From: Labilithrix sp.
GTDB taxonomy: Bacteria; Myxococcota_A; Polyangia; Polyangiales; Polyangiaceae
Length of the DNA: 64,000 bases
Assembly: GCA_019637225.1 (NCBI GenBank)
Contig: JAHBWC010000042.1
Coordinates: 1 to 64,000, forward strand
Direction of reading: 5' to 3'
The first letter of the stretch is position 1; every line of letters starts with the position of its first letter. Shown here one piece after another: positions 51,547-60,282 of the stretch. The notes below the pieces were generated by a model. That model made no database searches, had not been told where the DNA came from, and saw nothing but the letters and a program-made list of their open reading frames with translations. A program made the position numbers and the translations under genes.

Positions 51547-54113
51547 CGCGGGCGGATCCCGACCGGCGCCGGCGTAGCCGCGTGGGTGAAGAAGCGCCGC
51601 TGGAGATCGTCGGAGATCGCATAGGCGAGCTGCTCGGTCCGCGCGAGGATCGCCGCGAGGTTCGCGCACGCGGCCTCGAGCGCCTCGCCCGACTCGGGCT
51701 CGAAGCCGGCGAGCGGCAGCGTCCGGAGCGTCGCGATCAGCGGGCCCAGGTCCTCGTTGGGGAACGACACGCCCTCGCCGGTCGCGCTCACGCTCTCTCC
51801 GCCGAGCTCGGCCGCCATCCGCACGAGGCCGATCGCGAGCTCGCGCAGCTGGAAGGCGACGGCGTGCGGGTTGGTCTCGTCGAGCACGACGAGGTGGAGC
51901 ACCGGCAGGAGCTCCGGCGCCCGCCGGTAGCGCGCGCGGAAGGTCACGATGCTGTTCGCGATCTCGAGCAGCCAGTCGAGCGCGTCGGCCCGCTCGGGCG
52001 CCGTCAGCCCGAGGACGTGCCTCGTCACGCTCGCGAGGTGGCCGAGCCTCTCGAGGCGCCGCGCGAGCGGCAAGAACTGCCAGCTCTCGTCGCGCGTCAT
52101 GTCGTCCATCGCGAAGCCGGCGAGCGAGACGCAGGCCATCATGATCTCGTCGAGCGACTCGAGCGCGGCGCCGAGCGTCGCGTCCTTGCCCGGCAGGCGA
52201 TGCGGCAGCCGGTTGAAGACGTGCCAGTTGTCCGTCGACATGCGCTCGCGCACCTGATTGGCGGACGCGTGGAGGCGCATCACGTTCGCGACGAGGCCGC
52301 CGGGGACCGACGGATCGACCGCCGCCGCGAGGAAGCTCGGCGCCTCGCGCCACGACTCCGGCGCGACGTCGCCGGGCTCCTCTTCCTCGGTCGCCGGCAG
52401 GACCTCGAGCCGCTCCGTCACCGCGCGGAGCGAGCGTAGCGCCTGCTGCGGTTGCGCGCCGGCGTCCGCGATGCGCACGAGCGCCGCGCGGAGCAGGCGC
52501 GCGACCGCCTCGCAGCGCTCCGCGTAGCGCCCCATCCAGAAGAGGTTTTCGCCGACACGCGAGGGGATGTCGACCGTGCTGTGCGCGATGTCCTCGACGC
52601 CGAGCCGGGGCCGGCGGAGCGCGATGCGCGTGACCGGCTGGTCGGCGAGAATCCACGTGTCCTTGCTCGAGCCGCCCCACTGCATCGAGACGACGTCGCC
52701 GCCGTCGTGCGGCGCCACGCGCGTCAGCCCGCCCGGGAGCACCGTGTAGCCGCTCGGAGTGGCCACCGCGAACACGCGCAGCGACGCGGCGCGCGCGAGC
52801 GGGTGCGCCGAAGTGTCGTCGCCGTTCGGGCGGAGCGTCCCCCACGTCGGCGCTTGCGACAGGCGCACCCACTCCTGCGCGACGTACGCGTGGGGCTGCC
52901 CTCTCATCCGCTCGATGATCCGCGCGCGCCCGGCGGCGTCGAGCGAGTGCCCGAAGATCGGCTCCATCCGGATCGTCGGGTACGCCGGCTTGATGACGAG
53001 CTCGTCGAGATGGCGGATGACGTAGTCGAGCGCCGGGGCCTCGCCGCACCACCACGTCGCGATCGACGGCATGGCGAGCGACTCGCCGAAGAGCCGCTCG
53101 CTGACAGCAGGGTAGAACCCCGTGAACGCGCCGGTCTCGAGGACGGCGCTCCCGAGCGCGTTCGCGATGACGACGTTGCCGGCGCGGACCGCGTGGAGCA
53201 GCCCCGGGACCCCGAGCGCCGAGTCCGCGCGGAGCTCGACGGGATCGCAGTAGTCGCCGTCGAGCCGGCGCAAGATCGCGTGGACGCGGCGGAGACCGCG
53301 CAGCGTCTTCAGGTAGACCGCGTCGCCGCGGACGATGAGGTCCTGGCCCTCGACGAGCGGGAAGCCGAGGTACCGCGCGAGGAACGAGTGCTCGAAGTAG
53401 GTCTCGTTGTAGGGCCCCGGCGTGAGCAGCACGGCGAGCGGCGGCTCACCGCGCGTCGGCGAGCTCCTGTAGAGCGAGTCCTGGAGCGCCGTGAAGAACG
53501 GCGCGAGCTGCTCGACGGGCAGCTTGTGGAACGCGTCGGGGAGCGCGCGCGAGATCGTCATCCGGTTCTGGAGGGCGTAGCCCGCGCCCGAGGGTCCTCC
53601 CGTACGATCCGCGAGGATCCACCACCGGCCGTCGGGGGAGCGCGCCAGATCGGCGGCGTAGACGTGCATCGACACGCCGCCCGGCTGCACGACGCCGTGC
53701 GCCGGCCAGAGGAAGCTCCGCTGCCCGAAGACGAGCGCGGGTGGCAGGAGCCCCTCGGCGAGGAGGCGCTGCGGCCCGTACAGATCGGCGAGCACCGCGT
53801 CGAGGAGCCGCGCGCGCTGCGCGACGGCGGCGGAGATCGTGCGCCACTCGTCAGCGGGCAGGATCAGCGGGAGGACGTCGAGCTCCCACGGCCGCGTCGC
53901 GCCCTTGGGGTCCGCGTAGACGTTGTAGCTGACGCCGTCCGACGCGATCGCGTCGTGAACGAACTGCGAGCGGCGATCCATCGCCTCCGGCGACATCGAG
54001 GAGACCAGCGAGAGAAACGCCTGCCAGTGCGGCCGCGGGAGGCGGCCGCCGTCGACCATCTCGTCGTAGCGAGAGGGCGGAGGCGCGTAGCTCGACAGGA
54101 AGCTCTCGAACAT
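51543..54113 (-). CDS. Circularly permuted ATP-grasp fused to alpha-E domain
   Basis: 856 aa. The N-terminal about 475 residues are the circularly permuted ATP-grasp type (CP_ATPgrasp) found with transglutaminases: MFESFLSSYAPPPSRYDEMV, YADPKGATRPWELDVLPLIL, WILADRTGGPSGAGYALQNR, LLTPGPYNETYFEH and YLKTLRGLRRVHAILRR. The C-terminal about 350 residues are the alpha-E (DUF403) helical domain, starting RVGENLFWMGRYAERCEAVA and with DDMTRDESWQFLPLARRLER. In many genomes these are separate adjacent genes; here they are one polypeptide. ATP-grasp enzymes form peptide-like bonds, suggesting synthesis of a small peptide or protein tag. ATG 54113 is 6 bp after the previous stop. Confidence 0.92.
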   Translation of the reverse strand: MFESFLSSYAPPPSRYDEMVDGGRLPRPHWQAFLSLVSSMSPEAMDRRSQFVHDAIASDGVSYNVYADPKGATRPWELDVLPLILPADEWRTISAAVAQRARLLDAVLADLYGPQRLLAEGLLPPALVFGQRSFLWPAHGVVQPGGVSMHVYAADLARSPDGRWWILADRTGGPSGAGYALQNRMTISRALPDAFHKLPVEQLAPFFTALQDSLYRSSPTRGEPPLAVLLTPGPYNETYFEHSFLARYLGFPLVEGQDLIVRGDAVYLKTLRGLRRVHAILRRLDGDYCDPVELRADSALGVPGLLHAVRAGNVVIANALGSAVLETGAFTGFYPAVSERLFGESLAMPSIATWWCGEAPALDYVIRHLDELVIKPAYPTIRMEPIFGHSLDAAGRARIIERMRGQPHAYVAQEWVRLSQAPTWGTLRPNGDDTSAHPLARAASLRVFAVATPSGYTVLPGGLTRVAPHDGGDVVSMQWGGSSKDTWILADQPVTRIALRRPRLGVEDIAHSTVDIPSRVGENLFWMGRYAERCEAVARLLRAALVRIADAGAQPQQALRSLRAVTERLEVLPATEEEEPGDVAPESWREAPSFLAAAVDPSVPGGLVANVMRLHASANQVRERMSTDNWHVFNRLPHRLPGKDATLGAALESLDEIMMACVSLAGFAMDDMTRDESWQFLPLARRLERLGHLASVTRHVLGLTAPERADALDWLLEIANSIVTFRARYRRAPELLPVLHLVVLDETNPHAVAFQLRELAIGLVRMAAELGGESVSATGEGVSFPNEDLGPLIATLRTLPLAGFEPESGEALEAACANLAAILARTEQLAYAISDDLQRRFFTHAATPAPVGIRPR

Positions 54114-54119
54114 CGCTCG

Positions 54120-57100
54120 TCAACAGCGCCGGAGGTCCAGCGTAAACGGAAAGTCCGGGTTCGGCGCGGGGAGTTTCACGTCGACGCGCCCGCTGTCGGC
54201 TCGCGGCGGCGTGTGGCCGGTCCGGAAGAAGCGCGCGCGGCGACGCCCCTCGGCTTCGAGCGCGTTGACCGGGCGCGTCTCGTGGCTTCGGCCGCCGGGG
54301 TGCGCGACGTGGTACTCGCAGCCGGCGAGGCTGCGGCCCATCCACGTGTCGACGACGTCGAAGACGAGCGGCGCGTGGACGGCGATGTGCGGGTGCAGGC
54401 AACGCGGAGGCTGCCACGCCCGGTAGCGGACGCCCGCGACGAGCTCGCCCTGTCTCCCGGCCGGGCGGAGCGGAAGCGCCGCGCCGTTGCAGGTGATGCG
54501 GAAGCGATCGCCGGCCGCGCCGGACACCTTCACCTGGAGGCGCTCGAGCGACGAGTCGACGTAGCGCGCCGTCCCGCCCGCGGTCGTGTCCTCGCCCATG
54601 ACGTGCCACGGCTCGAGCGCGGAGCGGATCTCGATCTCCATCCCGCGCGCGGACAGATCGCCGTACTTCGGGAAGCGGAACTCGAAGTGCGGCGCGAACC
54701 ACTCGAGGCGGAGCGGGAAGCCCGCCGCCGCGAGCTCGGCGATCACGTCCTCGAAGTCCTGCCAGACGAAGAGCGGCAGCATGAAGCGGTCGTGGAGCTC
54801 GGTCCCCCAGCGCGTCAGGCGCTCGGGAGCGTACGGCGTCTTCCAGAAGCGCGCGACGAGCGCGCGGAGGAGGAGCTGCTGGGTGAGGCTCATCCGCGCA
54901 TGGGGCGGCATCTCGAGCGCGCGGAGCTCGAGGAGCCCGAGCCGGCCCGAGGCGCTGTCGGGCGAGAACAGCTTGTCGATGCAGAACTCGGCGCGATGCG
55001 TGTTGCCGGTGACGTCGACGAGCAGATCGCGGAAGAGGCGGTCGACCATCCACGGCGGCGGCGCGTCGCCGAGCCGAGCGAGACCGCGATCGAGCTCGCG
55101 GAAGGCGATCTCGATCTCGAAGAGCGAGTCGTTCCGCGCCTCGTCGATGCGCGGCGACTGCGACGTCGGCCCGATGAAGAGGCCGGAGAAGAGGAACGAG
55201 AGCGACGGGTGCTGATGGAAGTACGCGACGAGGCTGCGGAGGAGATCCGGCCGCCGGAGGAACGGCGAGTCCTCCGGCGTCGCGCCGCCGAGGACGACGT
55301 GGTTGCCGCCGCCCGTCCCGGTGTGGCGACCGTCGACCATGAACTTCTCGGCCGCGAGCCGGCCGAGGCGCGCCGTCTCGTAGAGGTGCGTCGTCCGCGC
55401 GACGAGCTCGTCCCAGCTCGCGGACGGGTGGATGTTCACCTCGATCACGCCCGGATCCGGCGTCACGCTCAGCTGGACGAGCCGCGGATCGCGCGGCGGC
55501 GGATAGCCCTCGAGCAGGACGGGGAGCGCGAGCTCGACGGCGCTGGCCTCGACGGCGCTCACGAGCGCGACGTAGTCGTCGAGCGAGTCGACCGGCGGCA
55601 TGAACACGTAGAGGACGCCGCCCCGCGACTCCGCGCACATCGCCGCGCGGACGGTCCACGGGGCCGACTCGCCGACCTTCGGCTCGCGCTCGTCCGCGGG
55701 CGCGGCCTCGACCCCGTGCCCTCTCTCCAGCTCCTCCGGCGTCGCGAGCGGCTGGGCGGTCTCGTCGGCGTCGGGCACGTGTCCGGGCTCGCGATCCTTC
55801 GGGTCGACCCACGGCATCGTATCGAGTGGCAGGCGGAGCCCCATCGGTGAGTCGCCCGGCGCGAGGTAGCAGCGCCCGCCGCGGAAGTGCCACGGGCTCG
55901 TCCGCCACGCGCCGGCGGGCTTCGTCCGCGCGATCGGGAGCGCGTGACCGACGACGCGGCCGAGATCTCCGGACAGGAGCCGCCGGAGGCGCTCGCGCTC
56001 GAGCGGATCGTCGAGGCGCGAGTCGAGCGGGTCGACGTTCACCGGCAGCCGCCGCTCGCGCCACAGGTAGTAGTAAGCGTCCTCGTACGCGGGGAAGACG
56101 TGGCGCGGCTCGAGCCCGAGCCTCGCCGCCACGCCGCCAAGCAGCTTCGCCGCGTCGGAGGCGCCGGCGCCGCTCGGCGCGTCCTCGTTCGCGACGAGCT
56201 CGGACGCGCTCCACAAGGCCTCGCCGTCGCGCCGCCAGAACAGGTTCAGCGACCAGCGCGGGAGCGGCTCGCCGGGGTACCACTTGCCTTGGCCGAAGTG
56301 CACGAGCCCCTTCGGCGCGTACGCGTCCCTCAAGCGGTGAAAGAGCTCCGTCGCGAGCTTCTTCTTCGTCGGACCGAGCGCGGCGGTGTTCCACTCGGCG
56401 GCGTCGAGATCGTCGGCGGCGATGAACGTCGGCTCGCCGCCCATCGTGAGGCGCACGTCGCCGTCGCGGAGGGCCGCGTCGACGTCATCGCCGAGCGCGA
56501 CGATCTCCGCCCACTGCTCCTCGGTGTACGGCTTCGTGACGCGCGGCTCCTCGAGCACGCGCGCCACGCTCATCTCGTGCTCGAACGTCGTCTCGCACGC
56601 GTCGACGAGCCCGCTCACGGGAGCCGCGAGCGAGGGCTCCGCGGTGCACGCCAGCGGCAGGTGCCCCTCCCCCGCCAGGAGCCCGGAGGTCGGGTCGAGC
56701 CCGATCCACCCGGCGCCCGGGACGTAGACCTCGCACCACGCGTGGAGGTCGCAAAAATCCGCGCTTGGACCCGCCGGTCCGTCGAGCGGCCGCGTGTCGG
56801 CGGTGAGCTGGATGAGGTAACCGGAGGCGAAGCGCGCCGCGAAGCCGAGGCGCCGGAGCACCTGGACGAGGAGCCAGCCCGAGTCGCGGCACGAGCCCGA
56901 CCGCTTCGCGAGCGTCTCCTCCGGCGTCTGCAGGCCGGGCTCGAGGCGCACGACGTACGTGATGTGCTCGCAGAGACGCTGGTTCAGCTCGACGAGGAGA
57001 TCGCTCGTCGTCCGCGGCGTGCGCGGGATCGACGCGACGAACGCCTCGAAGAGCGGCGTCGCCGGCGGAGCCTTCCGGTACGGCGTCAGCTCTTCGCGGA

Positions 57101-57428
57101 GCGTCGGCTCGTACTCGAACGGCCATTTCTCCGCGTACGGCTCGACGAAGAAGTCGAACGGGTTCATCGCCGCCATCTCGACGACGAGGTCGACCTCGAT
57201 CGCGAGCTCCCGCGTCGGCTTCGGGAAGACGAGCCGCGCGATCCAGTTCGACTGCGGGTCCTGCTGCCAGTTGATGAAGTGCTCGCCCGGCTCGACCTTG
57301 AGCGAGTAGCCGAGGACGCGGGAGCGGCAGTGCGGCGCGGGACGGAGCCGTACGCTCTGCGGCCCGAGCGAGACGGCGCGGTCGTAGCGGTAGGTCGTCC
57401 GGTGACGGAGAGCGACGTGAATGGACAT
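54120..57428 (-). CDS. Large transglutaminase / DUF2126 protein
   Basis: 1102 aa, first gene of the operon. The N-terminal transglutaminase beta domain (VALRHRTTYRYDRAVSLGPQ) leads to a core with Cys180 (SGSCRDSG), His229 (DLHAWCEVY) and Asp245 (IGLDPTSG). A DUF2126 region (about 325-1102) follows, with LTMGGEPTFIAADDLDAAEW, HFGQGKWYPGEPLPRWSLNL and TGGGNHVVLGGATPEDSPFLRR. DUF2126 is related to amidoligase/glutamine-synthetase-type enzymes in some analyses, so ATP-dependent ligation on the same chain is possible. A homologous paralogue is common next to ATP-grasp/alpha-E genes. The start is ATG 57428 and there is no signal peptide. Confidence 0.92.
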   Translation of the reverse strand: MSIHVALRHRTTYRYDRAVSLGPQSVRLRPAPHCRSRVLGYSLKVEPGEHFINWQQDPQSNWIARLVFPKPTRELAIEVDLVVEMAAMNPFDFFVEPYAEKWPFEYEPTLREELTPYRKAPPATPLFEAFVASIPRTPRTTSDLLVELNQRLCEHITYVVRLEPGLQTPEETLAKRSGSCRDSGWLLVQVLRRLGFAARFASGYLIQLTADTRPLDGPAGPSADFCDLHAWCEVYVPGAGWIGLDPTSGLLAGEGHLPLACTAEPSLAAPVSGLVDACETTFEHEMSVARVLEEPRVTKPYTEEQWAEIVALGDDVDAALRDGDVRLTMGGEPTFIAADDLDAAEWNTAALGPTKKKLATELFHRLRDAYAPKGLVHFGQGKWYPGEPLPRWSLNLFWRRDGEALWSASELVANEDAPSGAGASDAAKLLGGVAARLGLEPRHVFPAYEDAYYYLWRERRLPVNVDPLDSRLDDPLERERLRRLLSGDLGRVVGHALPIARTKPAGAWRTSPWHFRGGRCYLAPGDSPMGLRLPLDTMPWVDPKDREPGHVPDADETAQPLATPEELERGHGVEAAPADEREPKVGESAPWTVRAAMCAESRGGVLYVFMPPVDSLDDYVALVSAVEASAVELALPVLLEGYPPPRDPRLVQLSVTPDPGVIEVNIHPSASWDELVARTTHLYETARLGRLAAEKFMVDGRHTGTGGGNHVVLGGATPEDSPFLRRPDLLRSLVAYFHQHPSLSFLFSGLFIGPTSQSPRIDEARNDSLFEIEIAFRELDRGLARLGDAPPPWMVDRLFRDLLVDVTGNTHRAEFCIDKLFSPDSASGRLGLLELRALEMPPHARMSLTQQLLLRALVARFWKTPYAPERLTRWGTELHDRFMLPLFVWQDFEDVIAELAAAGFPLRLEWFAPHFEFRFPKYGDLSARGMEIEIRSALEPWHVMGEDTTAGGTARYVDSSLERLQVKVSGAAGDRFRITCNGAALPLRPAGRQGELVAGVRYRAWQPPRCLHPHIAVHAPLVFDVVDTWMGRSLAGCEYHVAHPGGRSHETRPVNALEAEGRRRARFFRTGHTPPRADSGRVDVKLPAPNPDFPFTLDLRRC

Positions 57429-57527
57429 CGACGGGGCCGTCCACGTTACGGCACCTGTCCGCTGCGCCGCCAGCGCCTGCTAAGGTGTCACTCGGCCAAA
57501 AGCCCCCGTCGAGCGCGCGAGCCACGG

Positions 57528-58610
57528 ATGAAGGTCTTCCACTGCGATCATTGCGGGCAGCTGCTCTTCTTCGAGAACAGCGTCTGCGTCCGCTGCGGCC
57601 GGGCGCTCGCGTACGTCCTCGAGCGGAGGGACCTCGCCTCGCTCGACTTCGCCCCGACCGACGCCGCGCCGAGCCGCTGGCTCTCGCGCTTCCCCGACGA
57701 GCCGCTCCGGCTGTGCGAGAACTACTCGCGCTACAACGTCTGCAACTGGGCGGTGCCGTTCGACGATCCGCACGCGCTCTGCCGCGCGTGCCGGCTCACC
57801 CGCACGATCCCGAACCTCTCGCGCGCCGGCAACGATCGCCTCTGGTACAAGCTCGAGGTCGCCAAGCGGCGCCTCATCTACACGCTCGACCAGCTCGGGC
57901 TGCCGCTCGAGAGCAAGCACGAGGCACCCGACCGAGGGCTCACGTTCGAGTTCCTCGAGGACGTGCTCACGGGGCACGCCGAGGGCGTCATCACCGTCAA
58001 CATCGCCGAGGCGGACGACGCGGTGCGCGTGAGGCGCCGGAGCGAGCTCAACGAGCCCTACCGCACGCTGCTCGGTCACTTCCGCCACGAGTCGGGCCAC
58101 TTCTACTGGGACCGCTTGATCCAGGGCACCGACCGCCTCGAGGCGTTCCGCGCGCGCTTCGGCGACGAGCGCGCCGACTACGCCGCGGCCCTCGCGCGGA
58201 ACTACAGCGCGGGCGCGCCGCCCGGGTGGCAGGACCACTACCTGTCGGCGTACGCCGCGATGCACCCGTGGGAGGACTGGGCCGAGACGTGGGCCCACTA
58301 CCTCCACATGATCGACACGCTCGAAACGGCGGCCGCGTGCGGCATCTCGATCGCGCCGCCGCGCAAGGACGAGCCGACCGTGACCGACGTGCCGAACCCG
58401 GTCGCCGACAGCGACGTCTCGTTCGACGCGATGATGGATGGCTGGACGACGATCACCTACGTCCTCGACAACCTGAACCGCGGGCTCGGCAACGACGACG
58501 CCTACCCGTTCGTCCTCTCGACCGCGACGGTCGCCAAGCTCCGCTTCGTCCACGAGACGATCGCGGCGCACGCCGCCGGCGTTCCGGTATCGGACGGCCG
58601 TTCCTCGTAG
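57528..58610 (+). CDS. Zinc-ribbon putative metallopeptidase
   Basis: 360 aa. Two N-terminal zinc-binding Cys4 units (Cys6/9/20/23 in CDHC..CVRC and Cys63/72/85/88 with CRAC). A peptidase core follows with HESGH (His187, Glu188, His191; HExxH in LLGHFRHESGHFYWDRL) and a downstream acidic/His segment WAETWAHYLHMIDT, suggesting the third ligand. This is the zinc-ribbon/Peptidase_Mx-type family. In many bacteria such a gene accompanies transglutaminase/ATP-grasp/alpha-E operons; here it is divergent with 99 bp between starts. Its target is unknown. ATG 57528 is the only reasonable start. Confidence 0.9.
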   Translation: MKVFHCDHCGQLLFFENSVCVRCGRALAYVLERRDLASLDFAPTDAAPSRWLSRFPDEPLRLCENYSRYNVCNWAVPFDDPHALCRACRLTRTIPNLSRAGNDRLWYKLEVAKRRLIYTLDQLGLPLESKHEAPDRGLTFEFLEDVLTGHAEGVITVNIAEADDAVRVRRRSELNEPYRTLLGHFRHESGHFYWDRLIQGTDRLEAFRARFGDERADYAAALARNYSAGAPPGWQDHYLSAYAAMHPWEDWAETWAHYLHMIDTLETAAACGISIAPPRKDEPTVTDVPNPVADSDVSFDAMMDGWTTITYVLDNLNRGLGNDDAYPFVLSTATVAKLRFVHETIAAHAAGVPVSDGRSS

Positions 58611-58629
58611 ACGGCGACGCGAGCCTCGG

Positions 58630-59322
58630 TCACCGCGCGCTTCGCCGCTTCGACGTCTGCTTCGGGCTCCTCTTCGCCCGATGCGCGGCGGCCAGCTTCT
58701 TCTGCACCGAGACGAGCCGCGCATGCAGCTTCTCCGCGGCCCGCGGGGTCATGCTTCCGCGCAGGACCAGCAGCACACCGTGCATCAAGTGCAGGTTCCA
58801 GCCCTTCACGTCGACCTCGCCGCGCAGCCACAACGTCAGCCCGGCGCGATACTCGAGGTGGAGCTGGCGCGCCAAGAGCGCAGGGTCGATGTCCGCCGCG
58901 AGCTGACGGCGCGCCTCGGCCTCCTCGAGCGCGTCGTGCCAGAGATCGGTGAAGCGGTCGAGGAGCGCCGGCATCAGCATGTTCGTCGACACCACAGCCG
59001 AGAGGAGCGGGCGGAAGAGCCGCTCGTCGCGCGCGTAGGTGAGCACCGCTCGGCGTGCCAGGCCGAGCACCCGCTCGACCGGATCCGTCTCCACGTCGTC
59101 GGCGATGCGCTGGCGCTGCTTGCCGAGGTCACGCTCGAGCAGCGCCCAGAGCACCTGTCCCTTCGACCCGAACAGGTTGAACGGCGTCGCGGGGCTCACG
59201 CCCGCCTTCTCGGCGAGCTCGCGCATCCCGAACTGGATGTCGCCGCGGCGCCGGATCAGCTCCTCGGCGGCTTCGAGGATCCTGTCTCGACGAACCTGCT
59301 TTCCGACCTCGTGAGCGCTCAC
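58630..59322 (-). CDS. TetR-family regulator
   Basis: 230 aa. The N-terminal helix-turn-helix is ILEAAEELIRRRGDIQFGMRELAEKAGVSPATPFNLFGSKGQVL; the C-terminal region is the variable ligand domain, with a basic tail. GTG 59322 starts it, 9 bp after the preceding stop, so it is the last gene of the four-gene set running leftward from 62176. Two palindromes of the type TTAGAGCGCGCTCTAA upstream of that set and of the divergent acyl-CoA synthetase are its probable operators. Ligand likely an acyl-CoA or the pathway substrate, by analogy only. Confidence 0.9.
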   Translation of the reverse strand: MSAHEVGKQVRRDRILEAAEELIRRRGDIQFGMRELAEKAGVSPATPFNLFGSKGQVLWALLERDLGKQRQRIADDVETDPVERVLGLARRAVLTYARDERLFRPLLSAVVSTNMLMPALLDRFTDLWHDALEEAEARRQLAADIDPALLARQLHLEYRAGLTLWLRGEVDVKGWNLHLMHGVLLVLRGSMTPRAAEKLHARLVSVQKKLAAAHRAKRSPKQTSKRRSAR

Positions 59323-59331
59323 ACGCCGCTT

Positions 59332-60282
59332 CTATTCAAAATCGAAGACGTCCGCCATACGCGCGAACAGATCGAGGACGCTCGACGACGACGGCCTGCC
59401 CGAGAGCTCGGCGTAGAGGCGATCGACGGTGACGACGATGCGCTCGCTGTCCGTCCATTCCGCATACTCCTTGAGAGGGATGTCGCGCGCCGCGTCGAAG
59501 GCGCTCATGCCGGCGTCGTAGCGGACCTTCGCCTCGTCGCGCACGTACTCGAGGTATCCCCGCACCAGTCCTGCGCCGGCGCGGTCGACGATGGGCCCGT
59601 GGCCGGGCACGACGTAGTCGACGTCCATCGCTTCGATCCGTCTGCAGGCGTCGATCCAGCGTTGCACCGGACCGGCCCACATGATGGGCGTGCCGCCGAT
59701 GAAGAGGATGTCGCCCGTGAACACGACGCGATCGGCCGGGACGTGCACGAGCATGTCGCCCTTCGTGTGCGCGGGCCCGACCTCGATGAGGTGCACGTCC
59801 TTGTCTCCGACCTTCACCGTGAGCTCGCGCTCGAACGTGCGCGTCGGCGGCGTATGGCGGATGCCCTCGAAGTCGAAGGCGTCGAAGCAGTACCGCAAGA
59901 ACCGCCCGGCATCGGTGGGGTCCTCGCGCGCGTCGCGCATGATCTCCGCGAGCAGCTCCGGCGTGACCTCCTCCATCTCCTCGGCCGACGCGTGCGTGGC
60001 GATGATCTCGGCCCCCTCGATGAGCTGGTTGCCGTGACAGTGGTCGCCGTTGGCGTGGGTGTTCACCACGGTCGCGATCTTCTTCGCGCGCGGCTCGGCG
60101 TCACGCATCGCCTTCAACATCTGCGCGGTGAGCGGCAGATCGAAGAGCGTGTCGACGAGCAACGACGCCTCGTGGTCGGCGATGAGGCCGGCGTTGCTCC
60201 AGCCCCACGAGCCGCTGTGCGCGATCCACCCCCACGCGCCGTTGCCGAGGTCGACGAGCCCTTGTCCGAGCTTCTGCTTCAT
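59332..60282 (-). CDS. Metallo-beta-lactamase-fold hydrolase
   Basis: 316 aa cytosolic MBL-fold protein. The metal motif reads THANGDHCHG (His76, Asp80, His81), with Asn78 where HxHxDH proteins have His, as in the HxNGDHxxG subfamily. EVGPAHTKGDMLVHVP supplies the next ligand (His), FTGDILFIGGTP the Asp, and YVVPGHGPIVDR the last His. Roles in this subfamily range from thioester or ester hydrolysis to sulfatase-like activities. ATG 60282 overlaps the stop of the upstream gene (ATGA), so it is cotranslated with the fumarylacetoacetase-family gene. Confidence 0.92.
   Translation of the reverse strand: MKQKLGQGLVDLGNGAWGWIAHSGSWGWSNAGLIADHEASLLVDTLFDLPLTAQMLKAMRDAEPRAKKIATVVNTHANGDHCHGNQLIEGAEIIATHASAEEMEEVTPELLAEIMRDAREDPTDAGRFLRYCFDAFDFEGIRHTPPTRTFERELTVKVGDKDVHLIEVGPAHTKGDMLVHVPADRVVFTGDILFIGGTPIMWAGPVQRWIDACRRIEAMDVDYVVPGHGPIVDRAGAGLVRGYLEYVRDEAKVRYDAGMSAFDAARDIPLKEYAEWTDSERIVVTVDRLYAELSGRPSSSSVLDLFARMADVFDFE

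Noticed and set aside
52452-55850. 1132-aa plus-strand reading frame across the ATP-grasp and DUF2126 genes
   Set aside because: Composition (Arg, Ala, Val, Glu, Asp) is that of an antisense shadow, and the minus-strand genes have intact catalytic motifs throughout.
59305-59330. GTGAGCGCTCAC palindrome at the TetR start codon as an operator
   Set aside because: It covers the GTG start and differs from the twin palindromes at 62212 and 62333; more likely coincidence of coding sequence, though autoregulation is not excluded.
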